Program-made: the position numbers and the translations under genes
Notes under the pieces: model-generated
Seen by the model: the letters and a program-made list of their open reading frames with translations, nothing else
The model's database searches: none
Told to the model about the DNA's origin: nothing
In this document: positions 1 through 9,337 of the stretch, piece by piece
Numbering within the stretch: the first letter of the stretch is position 1
Layout of the letters: each line of letters opens with the position of its first letter
DNA from: Pararhizobium sp. IMCC21322
GTDB taxonomy: Bacteria > Pseudomonadota > Alphaproteobacteria > Rhizobiales > GCA-2746425
Length of the DNA: 64,000 nucleotides
Direction: 5' to 3'
Assembly (NCBI RefSeq): GCF_030758295.1
Contig: NZ_CP132335.1
Coordinates: forward strand, 3,200,412-3,264,411

Positions 1-867
1 GCGTGGACCGGTGCACAAGCCATCGCACATCTTATCCAGGAAGTTGTTGTGTCGCGTATTGGCGGTACAGCGGAATTGGTTCCAGGTGATAATGCAGCGA
101 TTTTTGCAGCCATGGATGCCGGCAAGGGTGACATTGATGTCCATCCTGATGTGTGGTTGCCAAACCAGCAGAGTTTTACAAAAAAATACGTAGATGGCAC
201 AGGCAATGTGGCCCTGTCTGACAAGCCCTATGAAGGCAAGCAGAGTTTTTGCGTAACCAAGCAGTTTTCAGAAGCCAATGGCGTCACATCCATCTTCGAT
301 CTGGCGCGTCCGGAAATTGCATCGCTGATGGACGGCGATGGCAACGGCAAAGGCGAAATCTGGGTTGGTGCACCTGGCTGGGCGTCAGCGAATGTCAATC
401 AGGTGAAAGTCCGAGACTATGGCCTGCTGCCGTTCATGGAACCGATCCGGGCAGATCAATCCGTTATGACAGCGACTGTCGGTGATTCCATCAAGAAGGA
501 AATCGGTTACGCATTCTACTGCTATTCACCGCACGCCATCTGGTTCCAGCATGATATTGTGCGGCTGGAAGAGCCTGAGTTCGATCCTGCGAAATACAAG
601 GCGCTTCAGCCTGATCAGGACCCCAACTGGTATGAAAACTCCAAAGTCATGACGGAAGACGCTCTGAAAAATGTTCAGGTTGCCTACTCCAAATCACTCG
701 GAGAGCGCTCCCCTGCAATTACGGAATTCTTGAAAAACATGCAGCTTACGGGCGAAGATGTGTCAAATTTTGCGTTCCAGATCGAAGGTGGAAAACCGGC
801 TGACCAGGTTGCAAAAGAGTGGGTTGCTGAAAATTCAGACCGCGTTGACGGATGGCTCGGTCTCTAA
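1..867 (+). CDS. proX: Glycine betaine/proline-type ABC transporter substrate-binding protein (5' truncated)
   Basis: This is the periplasmic binding protein of a quaternary-amine (glycine betaine, proline betaine or choline type) importer. The reading frame is open from base 1, so the start codon and signal peptide lie left of the window; 288 residues are visible. The protein has the OpuAC-type fold pattern, with a GDNAAIFAAMDAGKGDIDVHPD stretch near residues 27-48 and a C-terminal helix ending DRVDGWLGL. It is followed at 70 bp by the ATPase and then the permease genes, giving an X-V-W order. The exact substrate cannot be read from the sequence. An internal ATG at base 49 is too far into the domain to be the true start. 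Confidence 0.9.
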   Translation, partial: AWTGAQAIAHLIQEVVVSRIGGTAELVPGDNAAIFAAMDAGKGDIDVHPDVWLPNQQSFTKKYVDGTGNVALSDKPYEGKQSFCVTKQFSEANGVTSIFDLARPEIASLMDGDGNGKGEIWVGAPGWASANVNQVKVRDYGLLPFMEPIRADQSVMTATVGDSIKKEIGYAFYCYSPHAIWFQHDIVRLEEPEFDPAKYKALQPDQDPNWYENSKVMTEDALKNVQVAYSKSLGERSPAITEFLKNMQLTGEDVSNFAFQIEGGKPADQVAKEWVAENSDRVDGWLGL

Positions 868-936
868 TTGGACTGAACAGAAGAGTGTGGTGCCCAGACT
901 TTCAAGGCACCACACTGATCACCTTGGAGAACCCTG

Positions 937-2010
937 ATGGCTGATTCAAATCCAGACCATGAATATGCGGTTGAGATTTCCGACGTATGGAAAATATTTG
1001 GCGGGCATGCAGCTGAAGCATTGGCTGATATCAAATCGACTGGATTGGGTAAAAAGGCCGCCCTTGAAAAGTACGGATGTGTTGTTGGTGTCGCAGACGC
1101 CTCCATGAAAATTCGGCCCGGCGAGATATTTTGCATAATGGGCCTTTCGGGCAGCGGAAAATCCACGCTGGTGCGCCACATCAACCGGCTGCTGGAACCG
1201 ACAGCTGGACAAATTATCGTAAACGGCGAAGACATCATGGCGATGCCGTCCGACGTGCTGCGCCGATACCGCAATGAACATATTGCGATGGTGTTTCAAA
1301 ACTTTGCGCTCATGCCTCACCGCTCTGTCGTCGATAATGTTGCCATGCCGCTTGAAATTCGCGGTGTCAGCAAGAATGAACGCATTGAGACCGCGGAACG
1401 CACAATCGATATGGTTGAGCTGACCGGATGGGGTCATAAGTTTGCGCATGAGCTTTCCGGAGGCATGCAGCAACGCGTCGGCCTGGCGCGGGCGCTTGCA
1501 GCTGATCCTGAAATTTTGCTTATGGACGAACCGTTCAGCGCATTGGACCCTTTGATCCGAAGACAATTGCAAAACGAGTTCATGAAGCTTGCCTCGCAGA
1601 TGAACAAGACAACGGTGTTCATCACACATGATCTGGATGAAGCGGTCCGAATTGGCGATCGCATTGCCATCATGCGTGATGGGCGGGTCGTGCAAATAGG
1701 CACGCCCGAAGACATCGTAATGAAGCCCGCTGACGACTATGTCGCCGACTTTGTTGCCGGTATTTCACGGTTGAAGGTGGTGCGGGCCCATGCGGTGATG
1801 GCATCAATTTCCCAGTTTGAGGAAAAGCATGGCGGGCTGACCGATTTCAGCAACACCGTGAGTGAAGATGCGGATCTGTCCAGCCTTATCGAACATGCCA
1901 TCGAACACGAAGCGCCGATCGCTGTTGCTGACGCAACGGGTAAGCGCGTTGGTGTGATCACAAGAGCGGATCTTTTGCGGACTGTCATCGAAGGAACGGA
2001 AACGTCATGA
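937..2010 (+). CDS. proV: Glycine betaine/proline ABC transporter ATP-binding protein with CBS region
   Basis: This 357-residue ATPase energises the betaine/proline importer at the inner face of the membrane. Walker A (GLSGSGKST) is at residues 69-77, the ABC signature LSGGMQQR is near 174 and Walker B (LLMDEP) near 195. The N-terminal 60 residues (VWKIFGG, an alpha-helical insert with KAALEKYG) and the C-terminal roughly 80 residues, which resemble a CBS segment, are typical of ProV/OpuAA. CBS domains in this family sense ionic strength. The stop overlaps the permease start (ATGA, 2007-2010), so the two are translationally coupled. Confidence 0.93.
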   Translation: MADSNPDHEYAVEISDVWKIFGGHAAEALADIKSTGLGKKAALEKYGCVVGVADASMKIRPGEIFCIMGLSGSGKSTLVRHINRLLEPTAGQIIVNGEDIMAMPSDVLRRYRNEHIAMVFQNFALMPHRSVVDNVAMPLEIRGVSKNERIETAERTIDMVELTGWGHKFAHELSGGMQQRVGLARALAADPEILLMDEPFSALDPLIRRQLQNEFMKLASQMNKTTVFITHDLDEAVRIGDRIAIMRDGRVVQIGTPEDIVMKPADDYVADFVAGISRLKVVRAHAVMASISQFEEKHGGLTDFSNTVSEDADLSSLIEHAIEHEAPIAVADATGKRVGVITRADLLRTVIEGTETS

Positions 2011-3548
2011 GCCAGACAGATACAGTCCTGAATGCGGAAAGCATGAGCGATTTGGCCGATACGCGCGCCGAAAGCCGCGCAGAATTGACTGCAGAGTTTG
2101 TTGAGACAAATCCAGACTATTATCAGCGGCAATTCGCAAACATCGGTTCGACATCTCAGTTCACCTGGACCTTCAATCTGATGGCCGCGCTGCTCGGTCC
2201 TATTTGGTATGGTATGCGCAGCATATGGAAGTGGGGCCTTCCCTTTGTCATCCTGGAGACATTTGCGCTCATACAAATTGCGCGCGGCCTTTTTGGCGAT
2301 CTTGGTGCTGGTGTCCGCGAACGCATAACTCAGATCGAGGGAACCTTGTCATTCCGACGCGAGCAGCTTGAGGCCGCGATCAGCAAAAACGCAGACAATG
2401 TTGATGTGTTCAAGCGGGCAATTGCATCTCTTGAACAAGCCGTAGAAGATTTCAACGCAGAGGCAGTCGCCGCGCAGGAAGGGGCTGTTTGGATCGCGCT
2501 ATTTGGTTTCATCGCGCTTCTGATCATAAAACTGGCTGAGGGCGTGATAGCCAACTCGGCTCTTGAAAGCCGATTTTCAGAGTGGCTTTCTGACCGCTCC
2601 ATAAACTCAGGCCTGACGATACAAAGAACCTGTGTAAGCGTCGGATTTGTGCTCATCATATTCGCCGTCAGCATCATGCACTTCACCTTTCCCGGCGCTG
2701 TGCAAGGCCTTGCGGAATTCCCCACCGATGGTTCAATTCGCTTGACTGCCATTGGTTGGGTTGAAGCATTATTCGAATTTATCCGCTCTGCGGGACAAGG
2801 TATTTTTGACTTCATCAGCTACGGTATTCGCGTGGTACTTGATGGCCTGGAAGTCATATTTGTTGCCACGCCATGGCCGGTGATTGCCAGTTTCATCATA
2901 TTGCTGACCTTTCTAACCGCAGGCAAAGGTGCTGCTGTGGCGGCCGCCTGTTTCCTGGCCTATATGGGTTTTTTCGGATTTTGGGAAAAAGCAATGACCA
3001 CGCTTGCACTGCTTGGCACAGCAGCGTGTATCTCAATTCTCCTTGGCATACCGCTTGGATTGTTCTGCGCACGTCGGCCCAGGGTTTATGCGGTCATTCG
3101 TCCCATCATGGATTTCATGCAGACAATGCCCTCATTCGTCTTCATGATTCCCGTCATCGCCTTTTTCAGTGTCGGCAAGCCCGCAGCTGTCATCACAACC
3201 ATGATTTTTGGCGGAACACCGGTCGTGCGGCTTACAGTCCTGGGCATGCGCGGCGTACCGGAAACCATCCGTGAGGCGGCAATCGCGTATGGTGCATCCA
3301 AGTGGTATCTGCTCACAAAGGTCGATTTGCCGTTGGCCGCGCCATCAATTCTGGCGGGTGTAAATCAGACCATCATGCTGAGTCTGGCAATGGTCGTTGT
3401 GGCATCGTTGATTGGGGCAAAAGGGCTTGGCGAGGATGTTCTGGAGGCGTTGCAATATTCCTCGGTTGGCCAAGGCATTCTGGCGGGTTTCGCCATATTG
3501 TTCTGTGCCATGATCCTCAATCAGATTGTCCAGGGCAAACGCGATTAG
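2007..3548 (+). CDS. proW: Glycine betaine/proline ABC transporter permease
   Basis: This 513-residue inner-membrane permease completes the importer. It is longer than most ProW proteins. The C-terminal 230 residues are the binding-protein-dependent transport domain, with the EAA loop GVPETIREAAIAYGASKWYL near residue 416. The N-terminal half has extra membrane segments around residues 55-90 and 160-230. Between them is a charged helical stretch (about 105-155) that looks like a coiled coil. The gene overlaps proV by 4 nt. A perfect-stem hairpin at 3629-3660 follows the stop. Confidence 0.9.
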   Translation: MSQTDTVLNAESMSDLADTRAESRAELTAEFVETNPDYYQRQFANIGSTSQFTWTFNLMAALLGPIWYGMRSIWKWGLPFVILETFALIQIARGLFGDLGAGVRERITQIEGTLSFRREQLEAAISKNADNVDVFKRAIASLEQAVEDFNAEAVAAQEGAVWIALFGFIALLIIKLAEGVIANSALESRFSEWLSDRSINSGLTIQRTCVSVGFVLIIFAVSIMHFTFPGAVQGLAEFPTDGSIRLTAIGWVEALFEFIRSAGQGIFDFISYGIRVVLDGLEVIFVATPWPVIASFIILLTFLTAGKGAAVAAACFLAYMGFFGFWEKAMTTLALLGTAACISILLGIPLGLFCARRPRVYAVIRPIMDFMQTMPSFVFMIPVIAFFSVGKPAAVITTMIFGGTPVVRLTVLGMRGVPETIREAAIAYGASKWYLLTKVDLPLAAPSILAGVNQTIMLSLAMVVVASLIGAKGLGEDVLEALQYSSVGQGILAGFAILFCAMILNQIVQGKRD

Positions 3549-3628
3549 CGAAATCGGTTCATGCTCATAGTCGCATGCGCAATCGGTGATAAGCGAAATG
3601 GCTGTGAGTTTGCCCTCGGCAACCCTGG

Positions 3629-3660
3629 CAGACCAGGCCACAAAGAAGCGGCCTGGTCTG
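3629..3660. terminator. Hairpin between convergent proW and lipoprotein gene
   Basis: CAGACCAGGCC (3629-3639) pairs perfectly with GGCCTGGTCTG (3650-3660) across a 10-nt loop. It lies between two convergent genes and could end transcription from both sides. Neither side has a clear T-run, so rho-independent activity is uncertain. Confidence 0.55.
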
Positions 3661-3673
3661 AGACAGAAGTCGA

Positions 3674-3952
3674 TCAGCAGTAAGCTGGACGACGTTGGAA
3701 CAGATTGAACTGACATTCGTTTGTAACAGCTCCAGTTACTGCACCGGCAGCAGCACCAATTGCTGCACCACCCGCAATTGAACCACCGGTTGCTGCCGCC
3801 AGGCCAGCGCCTGCTGCGGCACCGGCGCCGCCACCGGTCAAGGCACGTTCACCGGGCGTCGAGCCACAGGCTGCCAAAGCCAGAGTGCTTCCGATCATGA
3901 TCGCCATGCCGAAATGACGGGCGACAGAGTGTTTTCTTATGCGTATGGTCAT
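3674..3952 (-). CDS. Small glycine-zipper lipoprotein
   Basis: This 92-residue exported protein has a basic N-terminus, a hydrophobic stretch and a lipobox LALAAC with the lipidated Cys near residue 29. The mature part is almost entirely Gly/Ala repeats (GGGAGAAAGAGLAAATGG and GGAAIGAAAGAVTGAV), the glycine-zipper pattern of small outer-membrane-associated lipoproteins. It ends in NECQFNLFQRRPAYC, so there are further cysteines in the tail. A purine-rich ribosome site (GGAAGGAAA) precedes the ATG. No specific function can be assigned. It is convergent with proW. Confidence 0.75.
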   Translation of the reverse strand: MTIRIRKHSVARHFGMAIMIGSTLALAACGSTPGERALTGGGAGAAAGAGLAAATGGSIAGGAAIGAAAGAVTGAVTNECQFNLFQRRPAYC

Positions 3953-4058
3953 GAGAAATTTCCTTCCTTGTGCGACACATCACATGCCGTAACCTTTGCC
4001 AGATTTTACGCTGGTTGTGAAATATGAACATAAAAACAACCGTTGCCAAGGCTATAGA

Positions 4059-4445
4059 ATGCTTCATGCCCTTACTTTGTTCCTGATTTGTCAATTGTTT
4101 GGTGAATTTTTGGTTCGTGTCACTTTTATACAATTGCCCGGACCGCTGGTCGGCATGATCCTGCTCCTGCTGGTTCTTTTCGTCTGGAGCAGATGGAAAA
4201 GCACATCTGCCACGCTAAAAAGCAAGGCTATGGATGGAACTGCCGTTGATCGCGCTGCAGATGTGATACTGGGAAATCTGTCGCTACTTTTTGTGCCGGC
4301 AGCCGTCGGCATCATCCAGCATCTCCCTTTGATTGCAGATCACACAATCTCTCTGACCCTGACGATTTTGGGGTCAACACTTCTGACACTGCTTGTCTCA
4401 GTCGGCATTTTCCGCTTGCTGAGCACAGATCGACAAGATTCCTGA
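4059..4445 (+). CDS. lrgA: LrgA/CidA family holin-like membrane protein
   Basis: This 128-residue integral membrane protein belongs to the CidA/LrgA family. It carries the family signature (LPGPLVGMILLLLVLF) near residues 28-43 and LFVPAAVGIIQ near residue 77. Partners of LrgB, these proteins affect autolysis and, in some bacteria, small-carboxylate export. The ATG at 4059 gives the normal family N-terminus (MLHALTLFLICQLFGE); an upstream in-frame codon at 3996 would add 21 polar residues and is less likely. The LrgB gene begins one base after its stop. Confidence 0.85.
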   Translation: MLHALTLFLICQLFGEFLVRVTFIQLPGPLVGMILLLLVLFVWSRWKSTSATLKSKAMDGTAVDRAADVILGNLSLLFVPAAVGIIQHLPLIADHTISLTLTILGSTLLTLLVSVGIFRLLSTDRQDS

Positions 4446-4446
4446 T

Positions 4447-5175
4447 ATGGAAGAGATCGACAACAGCAGCCTGTTTGAAGTTTGGGTCTATCTGTCACAA
4501 ACGCCATTGCTCTGGCTCACAACAACGCTCGTGGCTTACATAGTGGCAGATAGCATCTCCAAAAAGCTGGACCGTCATCCCCTCGCCAATCCGGTGATTA
4601 TCGCAGCTGGCGTTCTCATCATCATCCTTGAAATCAGCGGCACAACTTTTCAGACTTACTTTGAGGGCGCTCAATTCGTTCACTTTCTGTTGGGTCCGGC
4701 CACTGTCGCGCTCGCTGTTCCTCTTTTCAAAAACCTGCCAAAGGTTACATCCCGGCTTGTGCCTGTGCTCGCAGCCCTTATTGGCGGGTCCATAACCGCA
4801 ATCCTGAGTGCGCTTGCCATTGGCTGGGCTTTGAACCTGCCCTCCGACATTCTGGTATCACTCGCGCCCAAATCAGTCACAACACCAATTGCGATGGGTA
4901 TTTCAGAGCAACTGGGCGGAATTCCAACACTGACGGCAGTGCTTGTCATAGCGACCGGGATCACAGGGGCTGTCATGGTCACACCGCTGATGAATGTTCT
5001 GAAAATTCAGGATTATGCAGCCAGAGGATTTGCGGTGGGCATTGCCTCCCACGGCATCGGAACGGCCAGAGCTTTTCAGATAAACCCCTTGGCCGGAACC
5101 TTTGCAGGCATTGCCATGGCACTGAATGGTGCCTTGACGGCTTTGCTGGTCCCCTTGCTTGTCAAATTATTCTGA
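4447..5175 (+). CDS. lrgB: LrgB/CidB family membrane protein
   Basis: This is a 242-residue polytopic membrane protein of the LrgB/CidB/YohK family. Conserved features are FLLGPATVALAVPLF near residue 79, SVTTPIAMGIS near 143 and GIASHGIGTARAFQ near 198. It follows lrgA with a 1-bp gap, so the two are one transcription unit and should act as a complex. In plants and some bacteria the LrgAB fold transports glycolate, glycerate or pyruvate; which applies here cannot be told. Confidence 0.9.
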   Translation: MEEIDNSSLFEVWVYLSQTPLLWLTTTLVAYIVADSISKKLDRHPLANPVIIAAGVLIIILEISGTTFQTYFEGAQFVHFLLGPATVALAVPLFKNLPKVTSRLVPVLAALIGGSITAILSALAIGWALNLPSDILVSLAPKSVTTPIAMGISEQLGGIPTLTAVLVIATGITGAVMVTPLMNVLKIQDYAARGFAVGIASHGIGTARAFQINPLAGTFAGIAMALNGALTALLVPLLVKLF

Positions 5176-5194
5176 CACGCTTTGCTTCAGGCGA

Positions 5195-5848
5195 TCAGGG
5201 ATTCAGCCTTTGCTTGGTCCAGGACTGTCCGTCACCGGCCTCGCGGGAAAACACAATCCGGTCGTGTAACCGGTATGGGCGATCATGCCAGAATTCAATC
5301 TCAACCGGTTTTACCCGAAAGCCGGACCAATGCTGTGGTCGTGGAATATCCTTGCACGCATAGCGTTTGGTATAGTCTTCAACAGCACGCTCAAGATCGT
5401 CGCGGGATTGCAGGGGGCGCGACTGCTGGCTAGCCCAGGCGCCAATACGACTGCCTTCCGATCGGCTGTTATAATAGATATCAGCCTCATCATTCGACAC
5501 CTGCTCAATCGGCCCACGAATGCGAACCTGTCGCCTCAGGGATTTCCAATGGAAGCAGAGCGCAGCGTGCCGATGCGCCAACAATTCCCGACCCTTGTTA
5601 CTTTCAAAATTCGTGTAGAAAACAAAACCGCGTTCATCAAACCCTTTCAGAAGCAGAATACGCACATTTGGCACACCTTGCCCGTCAACAGTTGCGACCG
5701 ACATGGCATTGGGATCATTCGGTTCACTCTGCTCTGCATCACCCATCCATGCTGCGAATAACTCAAACGGCGCAGACGCTGTGGGCTCTATTTCTGTGAA
5801 GTCACGGCTCATTAACCTAGATTGTGTAGTTTTATCGTCACTAGTCAT
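5195..5848 (-). CDS. pdxH: Pyridoxamine 5'-phosphate oxidase
   Basis: This FMN enzyme oxidises pyridoxine/pyridoxamine 5'-phosphate to pyridoxal 5'-phosphate, the last step of vitamin B6 synthesis and salvage. It has the family blocks [50 protein letters not shown] and a C-terminal RLNP where the family usually has RLYP or RLAP. The start at 5848 (MTSDDKTTQ) gives 217 residues, the usual length; an in-frame codon at 5890 would add 14 residues. It is convergent with lrgB and divergent from the lipoprotein gene at 5911. Confidence 0.92.
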   Translation of the reverse strand: MTSDDKTTQSRLMSRDFTEIEPTASAPFELFAAWMGDAEQSEPNDPNAMSVATVDGQGVPNVRILLLKGFDERGFVFYTNFESNKGRELLAHRHAALCFHWKSLRRQVRIRGPIEQVSNDEADIYYNSRSEGSRIGAWASQQSRPLQSRDDLERAVEDYTKRYACKDIPRPQHWSGFRVKPVEIEFWHDRPYRLHDRIVFSREAGDGQSWTKQRLNP

Positions 5849-5910
5849 GGAATTGATGACCCGCTGTATGAATGATGAAGATACTTCCACCCAGATATAG
5901 GCATGTAAGC

Positions 5911-6330
5911 ATGAGCCGCCAATTGCGAAAATGCATTTTTGCCGCCCTATGTCTGGTTCCCATAGCGGGCTGTTCCATATCGCCAGGTCTTTTGGACGAC
6001 GGTGCAGACGACATCATAACCGGCTCAATCAGCACCTCTCCCAAGCCAAACAATGTGGAAATCTCGGACTGGCTGGAGATGCGAACAGCGCTGAATGAAG
6101 CAGCCAATCAAAAAGCCGCAGGATCGCTCATTCCCTGGGAAAACGACCGCACCGGTTCCAGCGGCAGTCTCATGGCGTTTGCAGCGCCCAGTGATGAAAT
6201 TGGTCGCTGCCGGAATTTTGCTGCCACATTGCAAAATATCGACGGCATCCATCGCTATAAGGGTGAAGCCTGTATTGCCGGGCAGAAAAATTGGCAGATC
6301 AACCGCTTCGAATTGGTCGATCGCAGCTGA
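5911..6330 (+). CDS. Surface lipoprotein of the RT0821/Lpp0805 type
   Basis: This is a 139-residue predicted lipoprotein with an [11 protein letters not shown]-terminus, hydrophobic core and lipobox VPIAGC with the lipidated Cys near residue 21. The C-terminal half has the spacing [39 protein letters not shown], as in 17-kDa-antigen-like surface proteins. ATG 5911 is preferred over the ATG at 5872 because it places a proper signal peptide at the N-terminus. It is divergent from pdxH. The role is unknown. Confidence 0.7.
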   Translation: MSRQLRKCIFAALCLVPIAGCSISPGLLDDGADDIITGSISTSPKPNNVEISDWLEMRTALNEAANQKAAGSLIPWENDRTGSSGSLMAFAAPSDEIGRCRNFAATLQNIDGIHRYKGEACIAGQKNWQINRFELVDRS

Positions 6331-6444
6331 GCAAGCATTGCTTCAGTACCTGCACAGCTCATAACCAAACTCAAATCACGTTCCCGATTGCGTTGCGGCT
6401 TCGTCTCGATAGCGGGAGGCACAACAAGAGTTCCACATTTCAGG

Positions 6445-7740
6445 TCAGTCAGGGATGCTTTTTTTCGACCATTTCTCTGGTTCTTGTAACTGGTCCATTG
6501 CCCAACCAACTGTAAAACCGTGCAAAATAGTCGATAGGAGAATTACCAGGCCAACCAACGACCACAATTGCGCTTCGTTGACAAACTCCATATGACTGCC
6601 AGCATAACAAAGATAATAGATTGAGCCGATCCCTCGCACGCCATAAACCGAGACCACAGCTCGGTCTCTGTGAGCCATGTTGGAACCAATCAACGCTATC
6701 CAACCCGAGAGTGGCCGGATAACCACCAGGAGCAAAATGGCCACAGCAATATGGCTCCACGACAGATACAGAAACAGAGCGGGCAAAACAGTACCCAGTG
6801 CCACCAGCAACAGCGCAGTCAATGCATGTTCTATGGATTCTGAAAAGTCATGAAGACGTCTGTGAAAATGGTGTCGGTTTTCAATACGCCTGAGTTTAAG
6901 TCCCATTATCGCCACAGCGATGAAACCATACCCTTCAACCAACTCGGTTGAGCCGTAACACAGGAACACACCTGCAAGAGCGACCACACCCGATCCGGTA
7001 TTGGCCAAAAGCGCATCCTTTGGGATAACAAACAGAATTTGCCCAAGCGCCCATGCGCCGGCCCACCCCATGGCAACACCAACGACAATGCGGTAAACGA
7101 CATCGCGCAAAAGCCACTCAAGCCCCCACTCGCCGGGATTGAGACCCTGGACCGCCACGATCAGCCCAAGATAAACGAAGGGAAAGGCCAGACCGTCATT
7201 AAGTCCCGCTTCGGTCGTAAGTGTAAAGCGAACCGGATGCTCCGCCCCTTCTTGCGGCGGACCAACCTGAACATCCGCTGCAAGAACCGGATCTGTGGGC
7301 GCCAGCACAGCGCCGAGCAGAATGGCACCGGCAGCGGTCAACCCGACTAAACTTGAGCCCACCAATGCCACCGCCAGAATGGTCAAAGGCATTGCAATAC
7401 ACAACATGCGGGCTGTGGGGGTCCATTTTCTCCACGGCCGCAGGCTATCAATACGCATGCCCGCCCCGAACAAGGCAATAATGACAGTCATCTCGCTAAC
7501 GAGCTCCCAGGGCAAAGGTGACTCCCGGGGGTCGGGCATATCTGGAAAACCCGGAATAAGGAGCGCCGCGCCTGCGCCGAACAGGATCATGAGCGGAGCA
7601 GACGCCGGCTCACGCGTCGAAATTAGCCTGGGCAGCCAACGCGCCAGAATGACGACGATACCAATGACCGATAAAAGGACATGATAGGAATTGAATGAGA
7701 AGAAAGGTTCGCCGGACAAAACTGCTCCTGCTGCTGCCAT
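6445..7740 (-). CDS. Cation:proton antiporter, CPA1 (NhaP-like) family
   Basis: This 431-residue membrane protein exchanges Na+ or K+ for H+. It has about 12 hydrophobic segments and the CPA1 hallmarks GAVLAPTDPVLAADVQVG (residues 145-165 area) and TEAGLNDGLAFPFVYLG, whose acidic residues form the ion site. The C-terminal part (RDRAVVSVYGVRGIGSIYYL) matches the conserved Arg-containing helix. There is no large cytoplasmic regulatory tail. Ion selectivity cannot be decided from the sequence. No operon partner is evident: the P450/luxI operon lies upstream on the same strand, ending 99 bp away. Confidence 0.88.
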   Translation of the reverse strand: MAAAGAVLSGEPFFSFNSYHVLLSVIGIVVILARWLPRLISTREPASAPLMILFGAGAALLIPGFPDMPDPRESPLPWELVSEMTVIIALFGAGMRIDSLRPWRKWTPTARMLCIAMPLTILAVALVGSSLVGLTAAGAILLGAVLAPTDPVLAADVQVGPPQEGAEHPVRFTLTTEAGLNDGLAFPFVYLGLIVAVQGLNPGEWGLEWLLRDVVYRIVVGVAMGWAGAWALGQILFVIPKDALLANTGSGVVALAGVFLCYGSTELVEGYGFIAVAIMGLKLRRIENRHHFHRRLHDFSESIEHALTALLLVALGTVLPALFLYLSWSHIAVAILLLVVIRPLSGWIALIGSNMAHRDRAVVSVYGVRGIGSIYYLCYAGSHMEFVNEAQLWSLVGLVILLSTILHGFTVGWAMDQLQEPEKWSKKSIPD

Positions 7741-7839
7741 AACAATCGTAATGCCTTATACGATTCGCAAACAATGTCAGAACACGCAAGTCGCAGTTTG
7801 TCGAGACGTCACAGCACTCCTTCGATAGGCTTCGGTGCT

Positions 7840-8040
7840 TCAGTGCTTCATTACCAGCTCTGATGTAATTTTAGAGGCAATCATCAGCTTTGCGGTTTCC
7901 AGATGTCGCGCCGCATCTGGCTCCAGCTCGGATGCTTCCGAAATCGCATATTCCAGAATAGCCATCAGAGCTTGCCGTTGCTTGTATTCATCGCTGTAAC
8001 GATCAATGAAATCACGCAGATCATGGTTGGCTTCCCGCAT
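7840..8040 (-). CDS. Small 66-residue protein coupled to the P450 gene
   Basis: The ATG at 8040 follows the P450 stop codon with one base between (TGATATG on the minus strand), which suggests translational coupling. The product starts MREANHDLRDFIDRYSDEYK and ends ITSELVMKH. It is highly charged, predicted helical, and has no signal peptide. A longer in-frame reading from 8295 runs antisense-like through the P450 gene with a Trp/Cys/Pro-rich composition and is rejected. No family is recognised. Its position as third gene of the luxI operon suggests a part in signal production or P450 function, but that is inference. Confidence 0.6.
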   Translation of the reverse strand: MREANHDLRDFIDRYSDEYKQRQALMAILEYAISEASELEPDAARHLETAKLMIASKITSELVMKH

Positions 8041-8041
8041 A

Positions 8042-9337
8042 TCAGGCCACCGCCATACGGTCTTTGAATTTGCGTTCATCCCGGACGGTAAAACTAAGTT
8101 CATGATCTGGTGCCAACAGCGTAATGGAGGGAATGGGTACCATGTCAGCCGCGGTAAATGTGCCAGACATGTTGAAGGCAGATGCAAATTGCAGCGCCAC
8201 CAATTGCAGCTCGAATAAAGCAATGGCCATGCCAATGCACGCTCTGCCACCCACGCCAAATGGCATGTAGGATGGATGTGAGTAATCACGATCAAGCCTG
8301 AACTCGTCCGGCTGTTCCCAGTTGCGGGGGTCTTTATGCAAGGTCCACGGGCTGATCATCACCATATCGCCCCGACGGAAGCGCTTGCCCTCCACTTCGG
8401 CCGGTTGCAAAAACTCTCGTGAGGTCCACCATCCGGCAGGGTAAACCCGCAGGGTTTCCTTGACAAAGGACTCGCTCAAAGGCGCGCGGCGCAAAGCGCT
8501 GGAATCGCCTTTTTCCAATGCTGCCATGACACCATCTGCCTCATAGGCCAGAATATCCGCAAGCGCAGGATCACGTGCCAGTTGGTAAAGCATCCAGGCA
8601 ATTGATGCGCCAGTTGTGTGATGCCCGGCGATCAGCAATCCAAGCAATTCCGCATTCACCTGATCATCACTCAAACCTGCCTCTTCCAACGCGTTCAATA
8701 AAGGCGATTTGTTGTTATTGGCACGCGCCCTGTTGATAACGGCGCCAACGATTTCCCGAGCGCCATCAATACGTTTGGACCTTTCTGCAGCTTTTCTGGG
8801 TCCGTTTGGCAAGACGCGAAACATATCATCTGCAAGCTCGGCTTCAACTGTCTGAACAGCTTCAATCAGCGCCATGCGATCTGCAGCACTCAGCACATCA
8901 TGTCCAAACAAGGCAGTCGCCCCCATCTGCAGCGCAAGCGGTGCAGAAATCGAGGCCGGCCGGAAGCTTTTGTCAGATGACAGTCCTGCAATATAGCCAT
9001 TTACGACAGCAATCATCTTGTCGATGTTGCCAGAAATGGCATTGCGTTGAAGATGCCTGTGAATGGCAGCTTTCGAAGCCTTGTGCGCCTCACCATTATT
9101 GGTCAGCAAGCTCTCGCCCATAATGGGACGCAAGCGCTGTACCAGGGACCCCTTATCCAGTTCCGCTGTCGGCCATTTCAAGATTGAGCGGGCCGTCATC
9201 GGTCCATTGCACAAATAGATCGGGCGCACACCGAGCGCCAGAGGCACAAAACCCTGTTCCGCTGCCTGAGCCTTGCTGTTTAACAGCGTCAGCGGGTCAC
9301 GCCGAAATGCTGCGACGTCGCGGTAAGGAATATACAT
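8042..9337 (-). CDS. Cytochrome P450 in the luxI operon
   Basis: This 431-residue haem monooxygenase has the I-helix oxygen-binding motif LLIAGHHTTGAS, the K-helix ExxR (ETLRVYP) and the haem loop FGVGGRACIG with the thiolate Cys near residue 367. No membrane anchor is present, so it should be soluble and depend on separate ferredoxin or flavin reductase partners. The start at 9337 has a strong ribosome site (GGAGGAG) four bases upstream and overlaps the last 41 nt of luxI. An alternative upstream start at 9475 would lie deep inside luxI. The substrate is unknown; the overlap with luxI makes an acyl-homoserine lactone, or its acyl chain, a candidate. Confidence 0.9.
   Translation of the reverse strand: MYIPYRDVAAFRRDPLTLLNSKAQAAEQGFVPLALGVRPIYLCNGPMTARSILKWPTAELDKGSLVQRLRPIMGESLLTNNGEAHKASKAAIHRHLQRNAISGNIDKMIAVVNGYIAGLSSDKSFRPASISAPLALQMGATALFGHDVLSAADRMALIEAVQTVEAELADDMFRVLPNGPRKAAERSKRIDGAREIVGAVINRARANNNKSPLLNALEEAGLSDDQVNAELLGLLIAGHHTTGASIAWMLYQLARDPALADILAYEADGVMAALEKGDSSALRRAPLSESFVKETLRVYPAGWWTSREFLQPAEVEGKRFRRGDMVMISPWTLHKDPRNWEQPDEFRLDRDYSHPSYMPFGVGGRACIGMAIALFELQLVALQFASAFNMSGTFTAADMVPIPSITLLAPDHELSFTVRDERKFKDRMAVA

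Noticed and set aside
946-1695. Long minus-strand frame opposite proV
   Set aside because: It is antisense to a clear ABC ATPase, has no domain and no ribosome site.
3996-4058. Longer N-terminus for lrgA
   Set aside because: The added 21 residues are polar, do not match the family and precede the normal LrgA start.
8043-8295. N-terminal extension of the 66-codon gene inside the P450 gene
   Set aside because: The extension is in another frame over the haem-binding region of the P450 and has an implausible Trp/Cys/Pro-rich composition.
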